Below, piece by piece: positions 1-5,488 of a DNA stretch of 6,856 nt. This DNA comes from DYTO01 sp040757795 (GTDB lineage: Archaea > Hadarchaeota > Hadarchaeia > Hadarchaeales > Hadarchaeaceae), in the NCBI GenBank assembly GCA_040757795.1, contig JBFLWG010000051.1, forward strand, positions 1 to 6,856. The letters run 5' to 3'. Numbering within the stretch: the first letter of the stretch is position 1; each line of letters starts with the position of its first letter. The notes under the pieces are model-generated. The model had not been told where the DNA came from. It searched no databases and saw only the letters and a program-made list of their open reading frames with translations. The position numbers and the translations under genes are program-made.

Positions 1-2
1 GC

Positions 3-122
3 CTTGTCAACAAAAGACTGTCCGCAGCGGTCGGCACCAATCGCTGCCATTCTGACTACATAGCGCTTGGCGCCGCTACAAGAAGTTTCCTCAGAAAATA
101 TAACTCAACATACACAACTTAG
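3..122 (+). CDS. Possible 3' end of an unidentified plus-strand gene entering from the left
   Basis: One plus-strand frame is open from the left edge to a TAG at 120-122 and encodes 39 residues. Its visible stretch includes VGTNRCHSDYIALGAATRSF, and its codons favour C or A in the third position. The TAG overlaps the TAA of the minus-strand PIN gene (119-121), so the two would be tail to tail. I do not recognise the family. The alternative is that this is chance, and that the DNA here is the decayed 3' end of the PIN gene on the other strand. The fragment is too short to decide. Confidence 0.25.
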   Translation, partial: LVNKRLSAAVGTNRCHSDYIALGAATRSFLRKYNSTYTT

Positions 123-376
123 CTTAAAACGCTCGTGTCAACTATTTTAAGATTCGGCAGCTCCAAAAGTCGCCCTGCTTGTTCAACCGCTTTTTCCTTC
201 CCTCTAAGCTTCCACACAATCCAGAGAACTTCGTCTATCGTTAGCGCGCACGTCAAGCAGTTCACATCACCTCTTGCCATGGCTCGAAGGATTTTTTCCG
301 CCGCAGTCGCTTTTTCGTCAGAGTAAATTGCCGGGTAAATCAAAAGATTGGAATCACAGTAAAACATGGACCTCAC
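119..376 (-). CDS. PIN-domain (VapC-like) toxin, C-terminally truncated
   Basis: VapC toxins are Mg2+-dependent endoribonucleases that cut tRNA or rRNA and are held inactive by a partner antitoxin. The N-terminus shows the first PIN motif (CDSN, Asp8) and the second acidic residue in TIDEVLW (Glu49). The protein ends at residue 85, after KIVDTSVLS. Family members usually have about 125-140 residues and carry the third and fourth catalytic Asp in the last 40-50, so the active site is incomplete. I chose the GTG start at 376 because it overlaps the antitoxin stop in GTGA, typical of translational coupling; the ATG at 367 is the alternative. DNA beyond the stop, read in a shifted frame, gives RMAAIGADRCGQSFVDK, which faintly resembles a PIN C-terminal helix and strand, so a frameshifted pseudogene is possible. 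An edge artefact is excluded because the stop lies inside the window. Confidence 0.72.
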   Translation of the reverse strand: MRSMFYCDSNLLIYPAIYSDEKATAAEKILRAMARGDVNCLTCALTIDEVLWIVWKLRGKEKAVEQAGRLLELPNLKIVDTSVLS

Positions 377-615
377 TCAAACTGGGAATAATAAAGTTCG
401 TCCCAGTCTATTGTTTTTGGAGGTTTAGTTTTAGGTTTGATAACGCCGATATATTCATCTACAATTTTTTCAGGGTCCGCACGTGGATGTATTGTTATTA
501 CATGTTCGTCCGCGTCGAACATTACCTCGTCGCCTGGCATAACCTTAAACTCATCTCTCAATTCCTTTGGTATCACCACTTGGCCTTTTGGCCCAACTCG
601 TGCCTTGGCTTTCAT
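373..615 (-). CDS. AbrB/MazE-fold antitoxin (VapB-like)
   Basis: This 80-residue protein begins MKAKARVGPKGQVVIPKELR, the swapped-hairpin AbrB/SpoVT fold (about residues 1-47), which binds DNA as a dimer. The tail (about 48-80), ending TIDWDELYYSQFE, is acidic and aromatic, as expected for a segment that wraps a PIN toxin. By family knowledge it should neutralise the downstream toxin and repress its own promoter. I chose the ATG at 615 because GGTGG (621-625) lies five bases upstream. A TTG at 627 would add four residues but consume that ribosome site. Its stop overlaps the toxin start by four bases. A 21-bp palindrome directly upstream is a candidate operator. The pair is AT-richer than the rest of the window, which suggests a different history from the genes to its right. 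Confidence 0.85.
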   Translation of the reverse strand: MKAKARVGPKGQVVIPKELRDEFKVMPGDEVMFDADEHVITIHPRADPEKIVDEYIGVIKPKTKPPKTIDWDELYYSQFE

Positions 616-620
616 TCCTA

Positions 621-625
621 CCACC
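621..625 (-). promoter_or_regulatory. Ribosome binding site deciding the antitoxin start
   Basis: GGTGG reads on the minus strand five bases before the ATG at 615. It fits the archaeal anti-Shine-Dalgarno sequence and favours ATG 615 over the upstream TTG at 627. Confidence 0.55.
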
Positions 626-646
626 AAGTATAACTAAGTTATACTT
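626..646. repeat. 21-bp perfect palindrome, candidate antitoxin operator
   Basis: The arms AAGTATAACT (626-635) and AGTTATACTT (637-646) are exact reverse complements around a central A at 636. On the minus strand the half-site AAAGTATAA also recurs as a direct repeat at 647-639 and 660-652, 13 bases apart. The palindrome lies between the TATA-like element and the antitoxin start, where a bound AbrB dimer would block transcription. The autoregulatory role is inferred from how VapB-type antitoxins usually work. Confidence 0.65.
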
Positions 647-647
647 T

Positions 648-658
648 GTATTTATACT
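648..658 (-). promoter_or_regulatory. TATA-like promoter element for the toxin-antitoxin pair
   Basis: AGTATAAATAC on the minus strand resembles an archaeal TATA box. With the usual spacing of about 26 bases, transcription would start near 625-628, just before the GGTGG ribosome site and about 11-13 bases before ATG 615. This is inference from spacing and sequence, not a mapped start. Confidence 0.5.
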
Positions 659-669
659 TTGGGAGGCAG

Positions 670-1860
670 CTAAATTAAGCCTTTCAGCTTCCACAACAGC
701 TTCGGGTGGGCCTTCATCAGGGCCTTCAGAATTTCCATCAAACTGATTTTGTCGAACCGGACCTTGCGCAGGGACTCTGCCAGCTGGTCCATCTCTTCGT
801 CCGTCAGGCTCAGCAGGACATTCTTGGCTTTCAGGTAGCGCTCGAGCCTCTTTCCCATCTGCTCGCGCCACCTCTTCTCATACTCGTTCAGCCTCTTCTC
901 AGAAGTGTTGCCCTCGGCCACGGCCTTCGCTGCAACTGCTCCCGCTATCGTCCCGGCGCGCATCGCCGAATCTATGCCGCCGCCCGTGAGCGGGTTTACC
1001 TGCCTTGCGGCATCACCGACCACCAGCAGGTTATCTTTAACGGTCTTCTTCAGGGGGCCGCTGACGGGATCCCCCCCGCCGTTTATCTCGATAATTTTTC
1101 CTTTAGAGAGCCCAGGCCTGCTGGCCACGAAGTCGCGAAGGTATTCTATGGGAGGCCGCTCCCTCTTGCTGCCGAGAATCCCTAGCCCCACGTTGGCGAT
1201 GTCTTTGCCTTTGGGGAACACCCAGGCGTAACCGCCGGGCGCTATTTTTCCGCCAAGGTAAAACTCCATCATGTTTTGAGACTCGAAGTCCACGCCAATC
1301 ATCTGAAACTGGACCCCGCTCTCGATGTCGTCAAGCTTCAGAGTCGTGTTAATCCCTGCGATCTTCGCCACCCTTGAGCCCACGCCGTCCGCCGCGATGA
1401 TCACTTCCGCCAGGATTTCCAGCCTGCCTTCCAGCCCCCTCGCCTTCACTCCCTTTGGCCTTCCGTCATCAATGATAAGGCCGTCCACGTAAGTGTTGAC
1501 CATGACATCGGCCCCAGCCCTGACAGCTCTCTCCGCCAGAAACTTGTCGAAAATCTTCCTGTTCAAAATATAGCCTACTTTTCCCGTGACCTTCTTTTCA
1601 GATATCCTGATTTCGGTGCCTCCAGGGGACACTATCTTCACGGCGTTTGTGCGGTTGAGCGCCCACATCGGGTCCGGCTTGATCTTCAACTCATTCAGAA
1701 CATCCTCAGAGAGGGCCTCGCCGCACTGGACGGGCACCCCAAGCTCCCTCCTTCTGTCCACCATCAGCACTTTTGCACCGCTGGCAGCGGCAGAATAAGC
1801 TGCTGTAGACCCGGCCGGCCCCGCCCCAACAACTACAACATCATACTTTTTTTCTTGCAA
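670..1860 (-). CDS. Geranylgeranyl reductase family FAD protein
   Basis: This family uses FAD to reduce the double bonds of geranylgeranyl chains in archaeal ether lipids, and of related polyprenyl groups, at the membrane. From the TTG at 1860 the protein has 396 residues, the usual length for archaeal members. It shows the Rossmann motif VVGAGPAGS (GxGxxG at 12-17), PVQCGE with the family cysteine near residue 46, ADGVGS near 157-162, the substrate-pocket motif GYAWVFPKG near 210-218, and GDAARQVNPLTGGGI near 282-296, which contacts FAD. An upstream codon at 1902 would add 14 residues (starting MEYASEYALW) that merely read through the ferredoxin gene. TTG 1860 has GGAG nine bases upstream and puts the Rossmann strand at the N-terminus. 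It overlaps the ferredoxin gene by 20 bases, so the two are probably co-translated. The exact substrate (lipid, menaquinone or other prenyl group) cannot be told from sequence. Confidence 0.9.
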   Translation of the reverse strand: MQEKKYDVVVVGAGPAGSTAAYSAAASGAKVLMVDRRRELGVPVQCGEALSEDVLNELKIKPDPMWALNRTNAVKIVSPGGTEIRISEKKVTGKVGYILNRKIFDKFLAERAVRAGADVMVNTYVDGLIIDDGRPKGVKARGLEGRLEILAEVIIAADGVGSRVAKIAGINTTLKLDDIESGVQFQMIGVDFESQNMMEFYLGGKIAPGGYAWVFPKGKDIANVGLGILGSKRERPPIEYLRDFVASRPGLSKGKIIEINGGGDPVSGPLKKTVKDNLLVVGDAARQVNPLTGGGIDSAMRAGTIAGAVAAKAVAEGNTSEKRLNEYEKRWREQMGKRLERYLKAKNVLLSLTDEEMDQLAESLRKVRFDKISLMEILKALMKAHPKLLWKLKGLI

Positions 1861-2017
1861 CTTCAATCGCTCCCACAGGGCATATTCTGACGCATATTCC
1901 ACACTCGGTGCACCTCTCGTTCGGGTAGACCTTCCCGTCAGTGGCTTCGATGGCGTCGAATGGGCACACCCCCACGCAGCCCCCGCACCTTATACACACG
2001 TTTCCGTCCACCTTCAT
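1841..2017 (-). CDS. 2[4Fe-4S] ferredoxin
   Basis: This 58-residue electron carrier begins MKVDGNVCIRCGGCVGVCPF. It has two CxxCxxCxxxCP clusters: Cys8, 11, 14, 18 and Cys36, 39, 42, 46, each with the Pro after the fourth cysteine. This is the classic compact bacterial-type ferredoxin of two [4Fe-4S] centres, soluble in the cytoplasm. It starts two bases after the endonuclease Q stop, with GGAG about eight bases upstream, and its end overlaps the geranylgeranyl reductase start. In Methanosarcina a ferredoxin gene next to geranylgeranyl reductase supplies the electrons for lipid saturation, so the same partnership is likely here. That is inference from family knowledge and the tight coupling. 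Confidence 0.92.
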   Translation of the reverse strand: MKVDGNVCIRCGGCVGVCPFDAIEATDGKVYPNERCTECGICVRICPVGAIEVARKKV

Positions 2018-2019
2018 GG

Positions 2020-3270
2020 TCAGAACTCCGTCAGTTTTCTTTGCGACGCAGGAGGAGGCGCCTTGGCCAGCTCAGCCGGAAGCTCAAGGTGGCCATATTT
2101 CCCTCCCCCTCCAGCTACAACCCTTAAATTTCCACCCCTAAATGCCTTGATCACAGTGGCCACTCTCGGCCCAGCCGCTTCGGTAAGGGCTTCCACAGGG
2201 ACGTCTATCAGGACCGAGATTTCATTCTTGAACCTTGTTACCAACTTTTGCCAGACCTGCTGGATTTCCGGGGAGTGGGGATCCTGCCCGCCGAGAGCCA
2301 GCGCCACAACTTCAGATAGAGGAGCTATCTTCAGATATTTCGGCCTGTGGGTAGGGTGCTTGGGTTCAGGGTAATCCGCCAGCTCGTTTATCCTGTCAAA
2401 TACTCCCTTTTTCAACCACCCTCCGCAGGCGTCGCACCTCCAGTTGAGCTTCAGAGCCTGTTCAAGCTCGAACTGCTTGAAGCACCGATAGCAGGCCGTC
2501 CGGTGATACTTCCCTAGTTTGGGGTCAAACCCGACGTTAAGCGAGATGTGGCGGCCGTCCTCCCTCTTCAGGGCCTTGATGACCTCGGGGTAAGTTGGCT
2601 CGGCCAGCTTCAGCCTGTTGAACTCCCTTCCCAGCTTATCTGGCCACGGGGAGTGTGCGTCGGAGCAGGAAATGAAAGTGAAATCCGCCAGCTCCGCGAT
2701 TCTGTCCGCCATGTCAGTGTCCGCGCTCAGCCCCAGCTCCAAAAACTTGATGTCGCCAGCCCTTTCTCCGTAACAATCTCTGACGCTGTTGAATTCCTTG
2801 TACATGCTCGTCCACGGCGTGAAGGCATGTGACGGCCCGACGAGGCAGTCGTGCGCCCTAGCCAAATCCACTATCTCTGGGGCCGCGAGTCCAACGTTCG
2901 CCCGCCCGTCCGAGTCGATGTCCGGGGAGTGTTTGGTCATTTTTTCCCTCAATCCGGCCGCAGATTCCAGAGATGGCAGAAGAATCAGATGGTGGACGCG
3001 GTTTTTGTCTTCAACCTCTACCGTCAGCAAAAATCTGGTGCCGTGCCTCCTGTGTGAGAAAGTGCCGCTTGAAACCTCCTCAAGCTCAGCTTTTATTTCA
3101 TCCATCCACTTCGGGTGGAAGACATCACCGGTGCCGACGATTGCCAGCCCCTTCAGCTTTGCCTGCTGAGCGATTGTTTCCAAGTTCATCCTGGCGGATG
3201 TTGCGCCCGAATATCTGGAGTGTATGTGCAGGTCGGCGTCATACGATTGAAGCTCAGACAACAAAGTCAC
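2020..3270 (-). CDS. Endonuclease Q, PHP-domain nuclease for deaminated DNA
   Basis: Endonuclease Q nicks DNA 5' of uracil, hypoxanthine, xanthine or abasic sites, starting repair of deaminated bases. The 416-residue protein matches the family's usual length. The N-terminal PHP metal site shows DLHIHSRYSGATS (13-25), GTGDVFHPKW (46-55), Glu85 in LLTVEVED, His148 in GPSHAFTPW, and SCSDAHSPWPDKLG (201-214, with Asp204 and His206). A zinc ribbon follows: Cys260-x2-Cys263 and Cys279-x2-Cys282. The C-terminal third continues the family fold, and the last seven residues, QRKLTEF, look like a PCNA-interacting motif. The GTG start at 3270 follows an in-frame TGA nine bases upstream, so no longer form is possible; later TTG codons are alternatives. 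No strong ribosome site is seen. PHP proteins are varied, but the combination of these motifs with the ribbon makes this assignment firm. Confidence 0.88.
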   Translation of the reverse strand: MTLLSELQSYDADLHIHSRYSGATSARMNLETIAQQAKLKGLAIVGTGDVFHPKWMDEIKAELEEVSSGTFSHRRHGTRFLLTVEVEDKNRVHHLILLPSLESAAGLREKMTKHSPDIDSDGRANVGLAAPEIVDLARAHDCLVGPSHAFTPWTSMYKEFNSVRDCYGERAGDIKFLELGLSADTDMADRIAELADFTFISCSDAHSPWPDKLGREFNRLKLAEPTYPEVIKALKREDGRHISLNVGFDPKLGKYHRTACYRCFKQFELEQALKLNWRCDACGGWLKKGVFDRINELADYPEPKHPTHRPKYLKIAPLSEVVALALGGQDPHSPEIQQVWQKLVTRFKNEISVLIDVPVEALTEAAGPRVATVIKAFRGGNLRVVAGGGGKYGHLELPAELAKAPPPASQRKLTEF

Positions 3271-3326
3271 CCGATTTCAGCGCATTTATGCTGGAACCTC
3301 TCGATGAATCCATTGCCCAAAAAAGT
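3271..3326 (-). other. Spacer between the PAC2 and endonuclease Q genes
   Basis: This 56-base spacer is one of only three clear intergenic gaps above 50 bases. It holds a T-run just after the PAC2 stop and a weak AT-rich patch, CATAAATG on the minus strand, about 13 bases before the GTG. That patch is too close to the start to be a normal TATA box for it. I see no convincing promoter, so endonuclease Q may be read through from the operon or from a promoter I cannot recognise. Confidence 0.4.
3319..3324 (-). terminator. Possible T-run terminator after PAC2
   Basis: Six T residues on the minus strand (CTTTTTTGG) start three bases after the PAC2 stop. Archaeal RNA polymerase can terminate at such T-rich runs without a hairpin. 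Six is short, so partial termination is the most that can be argued. Confidence 0.3.
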
Positions 3327-4082
3327 TCACCCAATGTAGGAGGGTTCTTCCGCCCGTTTTTCCTCTGTTTCCCTGAGCTCCATCTCTTTCTGGATCTTAC
3401 CTATCAAGCGCTCGGTGGCTTTGGCTTTCTCCTCCATGTTTGTCATGTCCACCTTTATCCCCAAAATGTCAGCAAGTGTCTGCAGAACGGCTTTCGCCGC
3501 CCTGTGGTCCACGAGCATCCCGTGCGTCTCCCCAAGCAGGCAAATCCCTTTCATCTCCCTCAGGTTACCAAGCCCAATCAAAAGCCCCGCGGCCCCGATT
3601 ATAGGCCCCCCCGCAGTTTCGCTCACGGCGCCAACCTCCTCCGCTTTTTTCACGAGTTCAGCGTCGCCAAGCCCTATGACTCTGGGTTCGGCGTTGGAAT
3701 ACTTGCCTGTTGCGAAGCCTCCAAGAGTTATCACTTTCCTCACCCCAGCTTCCCAGGCCAGGTCGAGCACTCTCTGCACGATCTCGTAGTGTCCCATCTG
3801 GTCCACCGGCTGTACATCGCCGACCCAGATCAGGAGATCCTTGCCGTCCACCTTCAATTGAAAAATCTCGTTTTTCAATGGCCGGATAATCCCGTCGTTC
3901 TCCACTGTGACGTGATGGGGAAAGTGGGGGGAGTAAATCTCAGCAAACTTCTTTGATCCGAACTTTTCCAGCAGGTGTTCGGCCGCCAGCTTCCCGACAT
4001 AACCCATCCCCGGGAGCCCCTCGATTAGAATGGGATCATTCATCTCCGCCTCGAAGAGCTGGGCAATCAAGGTGGTCTTCAT
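3327..4082 (-). CDS. PAC2-family protein, proteasome assembly chaperone homologue
   Basis: Archaeal PAC2-family proteins (COG2047 type) are related to eukaryotic PAC1/PAC2 and to PbaA/PbaB, which bind 20S proteasome alpha rings. The 251-residue product opens with DPILIEGLPGMGYVGKLAAE (about 15-34), the family signature. It continues with a Rossmann-like alpha/beta body including LLIWVGDVQPVDQMGHYEI, VITLGGFATG and GGPIIGAAGLLIGLG, then a charged, probably coiled-coil tail (about 210-245) and ends PSYIG. The tail lacks a clean terminal hydrophobic-Tyr-X motif used by some assembly factors to dock on the alpha ring; the Tyr is third from the end. I chose ATG 4082, which overlaps the Nop10 stop in ATGA and follows a GGGGGTGG ribosome site; upstream in-frame codons would only read through Nop10. 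Membership is firm, but the exact role in archaea is not established. Confidence 0.85.
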   Translation of the reverse strand: MKTTLIAQLFEAEMNDPILIEGLPGMGYVGKLAAEHLLEKFGSKKFAEIYSPHFPHHVTVENDGIIRPLKNEIFQLKVDGKDLLIWVGDVQPVDQMGHYEIVQRVLDLAWEAGVRKVITLGGFATGKYSNAEPRVIGLGDAELVKKAEEVGAVSETAGGPIIGAAGLLIGLGNLREMKGICLLGETHGMLVDHRAAKAVLQTLADILGIKVDMTNMEEKAKATERLIGKIQKEMELRETEEKRAEEPSYIG

Positions 4083-4246
4083 GGAGCCACCCCCGCCTCT
4101 TTTTTGAGCATCCGCCTGTACTTGCCATAGGGATCCATCGGTGAGAACCTGGCCGGATGTGGGGATGTTGTTTTCCCACCGCATGCAGTGCACCTTTCTT
4201 TGAAAGTGTAAGCGCCGCAAGACTTGCACTTTTTCATTTTCATCAT
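4079..4246 (-). CDS. nop10: Nop10, H/ACA ribonucleoprotein subunit
   Basis: Nop10 is a small rigid subunit of the H/ACA guide RNP. It bridges Cbf5 and L7Ae during pseudouridylation of rRNA. The 55-residue protein starts MMKMKKCKSCGAYTFKERCT. It has a zinc ribbon of Cys7, 10, 19 and 22, then the diagnostic HPARFSPMDPYGKYRR that packs on Cbf5. Start and end are both coupled: the ATG at 4246 overlaps the aIF2 alpha stop as ATGA, with GAGGG a few bases upstream, and its own TGA overlaps the PAC2 ATG. Other ATG codons at 4243 and 4237 are possible and would shorten it by one or three residues. Placement next to aIF2 alpha and eS27 is a widespread archaeal arrangement. Confidence 0.95.
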   Translation of the reverse strand: MMKMKKCKSCGAYTFKERCTACGGKTTSPHPARFSPMDPYGKYRRMLKKEAGVAP

Positions 4247-5001
4247 CTGGCCCTCTGAAATTCTCCCCTACCGCCGGCTTTCTCCACAGTGGCTATCGCT
4301 GTTTCAGCAGTTCTCTGCATAATTTCTTCGGCTTTTTTGTATGAATCTGAGGTGACTTCAAGCCTGTACTTTGGCGCCCCGCTGTGAAAGAATTGTACTT
4401 CTCCATCTTCCTTTACAGATGCTCTCGCCTCAATCATGGCGCTTTTTATGACCTCCACCCCGTTTGAAGCCGGACAGCTCAAAACAACTGTTCCGACCAC
4501 AGAGTACCTCGGCTTTTCTTCAGTCGTGGCTGAGACCTCGCCTAAGGCGCTGACCCAATTCTTGTCAGCAACTACCTCCTCAATGCTGGCCCGGTCCTTG
4601 ACTGCGGCCTCAAAGGCGGAATAAAGGTCCCCAAACTTCTCCTGCAGAGCATAGCCGACCTCCTCATATGCTTGGTCTAGGTTCTTGTTCAGCTTCGCCG
4701 CCGCCAGTTCAAGCAGTTTTTCCGCACGCTGTTCCAGCTTGAGCCTTTCGCTCTTCCATCTGCGCTCGTTGTCCTTCACCCTCCTGATTGAAAGGTCCAC
4801 ACGTCCTCTGGAAGGGTCAACCGACAGCACCTTGCAGACTACTTTTTGCCCCTCTCTGATGTGCTCCCGGATGTTTTTGATCCACCCTGAAGCCACTTCC
4901 GAAAGATGGACCATCCCTTGTTTTCCGTTGAACTCTTCGAGGACAACGAATGCTCCCTGCGCAAAGATTTTTGTTATCGTGCAGAGCACAAGCTCGTCCA
5001 C
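4243..5001 (-). CDS. Translation initiation factor aIF2 alpha subunit
   Basis: aIF2 alpha joins the beta and gamma subunits to deliver initiator Met-tRNA to the small ribosomal subunit. From GTG 5001 it has 252 residues: an S1/OB domain (about 1-75, GAFVVLEEFNGKQGMVHLSE, then VASGWIKNIREHIREGQKVV and VDPSRGRVDLSIRR), a helical domain (about 80-160, LELAAAKLNKNLDQAYEEVG), and a C-terminal alpha/beta domain that binds gamma (about 165-252, SNGVEVIKSAMIEARA and SGAPKYRLEVTS). The start is doubtful. The frame continues upstream to an in-frame TGA and encodes VTVRRRTEWPS, which matches the normal archaeal N-terminus (Met-Val-Arg-rich, then Glu-Trp-Pro). Yet that extension has no ATG, GTG or TTG. 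A strong AGGAGG lies four bases before GTA 5034 and seven before ACG 5031, so translation may begin there; 5001 is the conservative choice. Its stop overlaps the Nop10 start. Confidence 0.95.
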   Translation of the reverse strand: MDELVLCTITKIFAQGAFVVLEEFNGKQGMVHLSEVASGWIKNIREHIREGQKVVCKVLSVDPSRGRVDLSIRRVKDNERRWKSERLKLEQRAEKLLELAAAKLNKNLDQAYEEVGYALQEKFGDLYSAFEAAVKDRASIEEVVADKNWVSALGEVSATTEEKPRYSVVGTVVLSCPASNGVEVIKSAMIEARASVKEDGEVQFFHSGAPKYRLEVTSDSYKKAEEIMQRTAETAIATVEKAGGRGEFQRAR

Positions 5002-5030
5002 GGAAGGCCACTCGGTCCTTCGTCTTACCG

Positions 5031-5204
5031 TTACGCTCCCTCCTCAGCAGCGCCCAGAACAGTGGCCTTTATCTCAGCCTTGCCACCCTTAGGGGAGGCG
5101 AGCGTCTTCCCGCAAACTAGGCACTTCACGGCAGTGGTGGCGTGGCTGTAAACCGATTGTTCGTTCCCGCAGCTCGTGCACCTGACCTTGAGGAACTTGG
5201 CCAT
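5031..5204 (-). CDS. rps27e: Ribosomal protein eS27
   Basis: eS27 is a zinc-binding protein of the small ribosomal subunit shared by archaea and eukaryotes. The 57-residue product begins MAKFLKVRCTSCGNEQSVYS. It carries the zinc ribbon Cys9, 12, 28 and 31 within VKCLVCGKTL, followed by the family's PKGGKAEIKA segment. Length is normal. Its ATG lies four bases after the eL42 stop, with GGGGAGTGA spanning that stop as the ribosome site. Its TAA at 5031-5033 overlaps the presumed start region of aIF2 alpha, and its last codons contain the AGGAGG that probably serves aIF2 alpha. Confidence 0.96.
   Translation of the reverse strand: MAKFLKVRCTSCGNEQSVYSHATTAVKCLVCGKTLASPKGGKAEIKATVLGAAEEGA
5039..5044 (-). 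promoter_or_regulatory. Shine-Dalgarno site pointing to an upstream aIF2 alpha start
   Basis: AGGAGG on the minus strand is a near-perfect ribosome site inside the last codons of eS27. The first ATG, GTG or TTG in the aIF2 alpha frame is 37 bases downstream, too far. GTA 5034 (spacer 4) or ACG 5031 (spacer 7) would be at the right distance. Confidence 0.6.
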
Positions 5205-5208
5205 CCCA

Positions 5209-5487
5209 TCACTCCCCGAACTTCACCACTTTGCTCCTGAATCCTCTGCCGGGGTGTGCTTTCCCACATTTGGAGCACTTGAAAAGAAGCGTCACCTTCT
5301 TCGCCGTCTTGAAAAACTTTTTTTGTTCAGACCTAGGCTGGCTCCCGTAGCCTCTCATTGCCCTGTTGAACTGCCTCTGGCCCCAGCTGAATGGACTTGC
5401 CGCGCGCTTCTTCACCTGAGAGACCGAGTGCTCGGTGTACGTCTTGCAGTGGGGGCAGAACTTTCTGAGTTTCTTTGGTAGCTTCAT
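5209..5487 (-). CDS. rpl44e: Ribosomal protein eL42 (L44e)
   Basis: eL42 (archaeal L44e) is a large-subunit protein near the E site that contacts the CCA end of tRNA. The 92-residue product starts MKLPKKLRKFCPHCKTYTEH. It has a zinc ribbon of Cys11, 14, 71 and 74 and the hallmark GQRQFNRAMRGYGSQPR between them. I chose ATG 5487 because it gives the family N-terminus and has GGTGG upstream; a GTG at 5514 would add nine residues (starting MGEISGGD) with no counterpart in the family. It ends four bases before eS27, and this pair is conserved in archaea. Confidence 0.96.
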   Translation of the reverse strand: MKLPKKLRKFCPHCKTYTEHSVSQVKKRAASPFSWGQRQFNRAMRGYGSQPRSEQKKFFKTAKKVTLLFKCSKCGKAHPGRGFRSKVVKFGE

Positions 5488-5488
5488 G

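Noticed and set aside
1861..1902. 14-residue N-terminal extension of geranylgeranyl reductase
   Set aside because: It lies within the ferredoxin gene and adds residues before the Rossmann strand that the family lacks.
3276..3296. Small inverted repeat CAGC...GCTG upstream of endonuclease Q
   Set aside because: The stem is only four bases with an eight-base loop, which is expected by chance.
2973..3956. Long plus-strand open frame of 327 codons
   Set aside because: It lies opposite endonuclease Q and PAC2, both with strong family motifs, and its translation shows no recognisable domain. It is a shadow of GC-rich coding DNA.
4083..4229. 49-residue N-terminal extension of PAC2
   Set aside because: It reads through the Nop10 gene in another frame. 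ATG 4082 has a good ribosome site and gives the family N-terminus.
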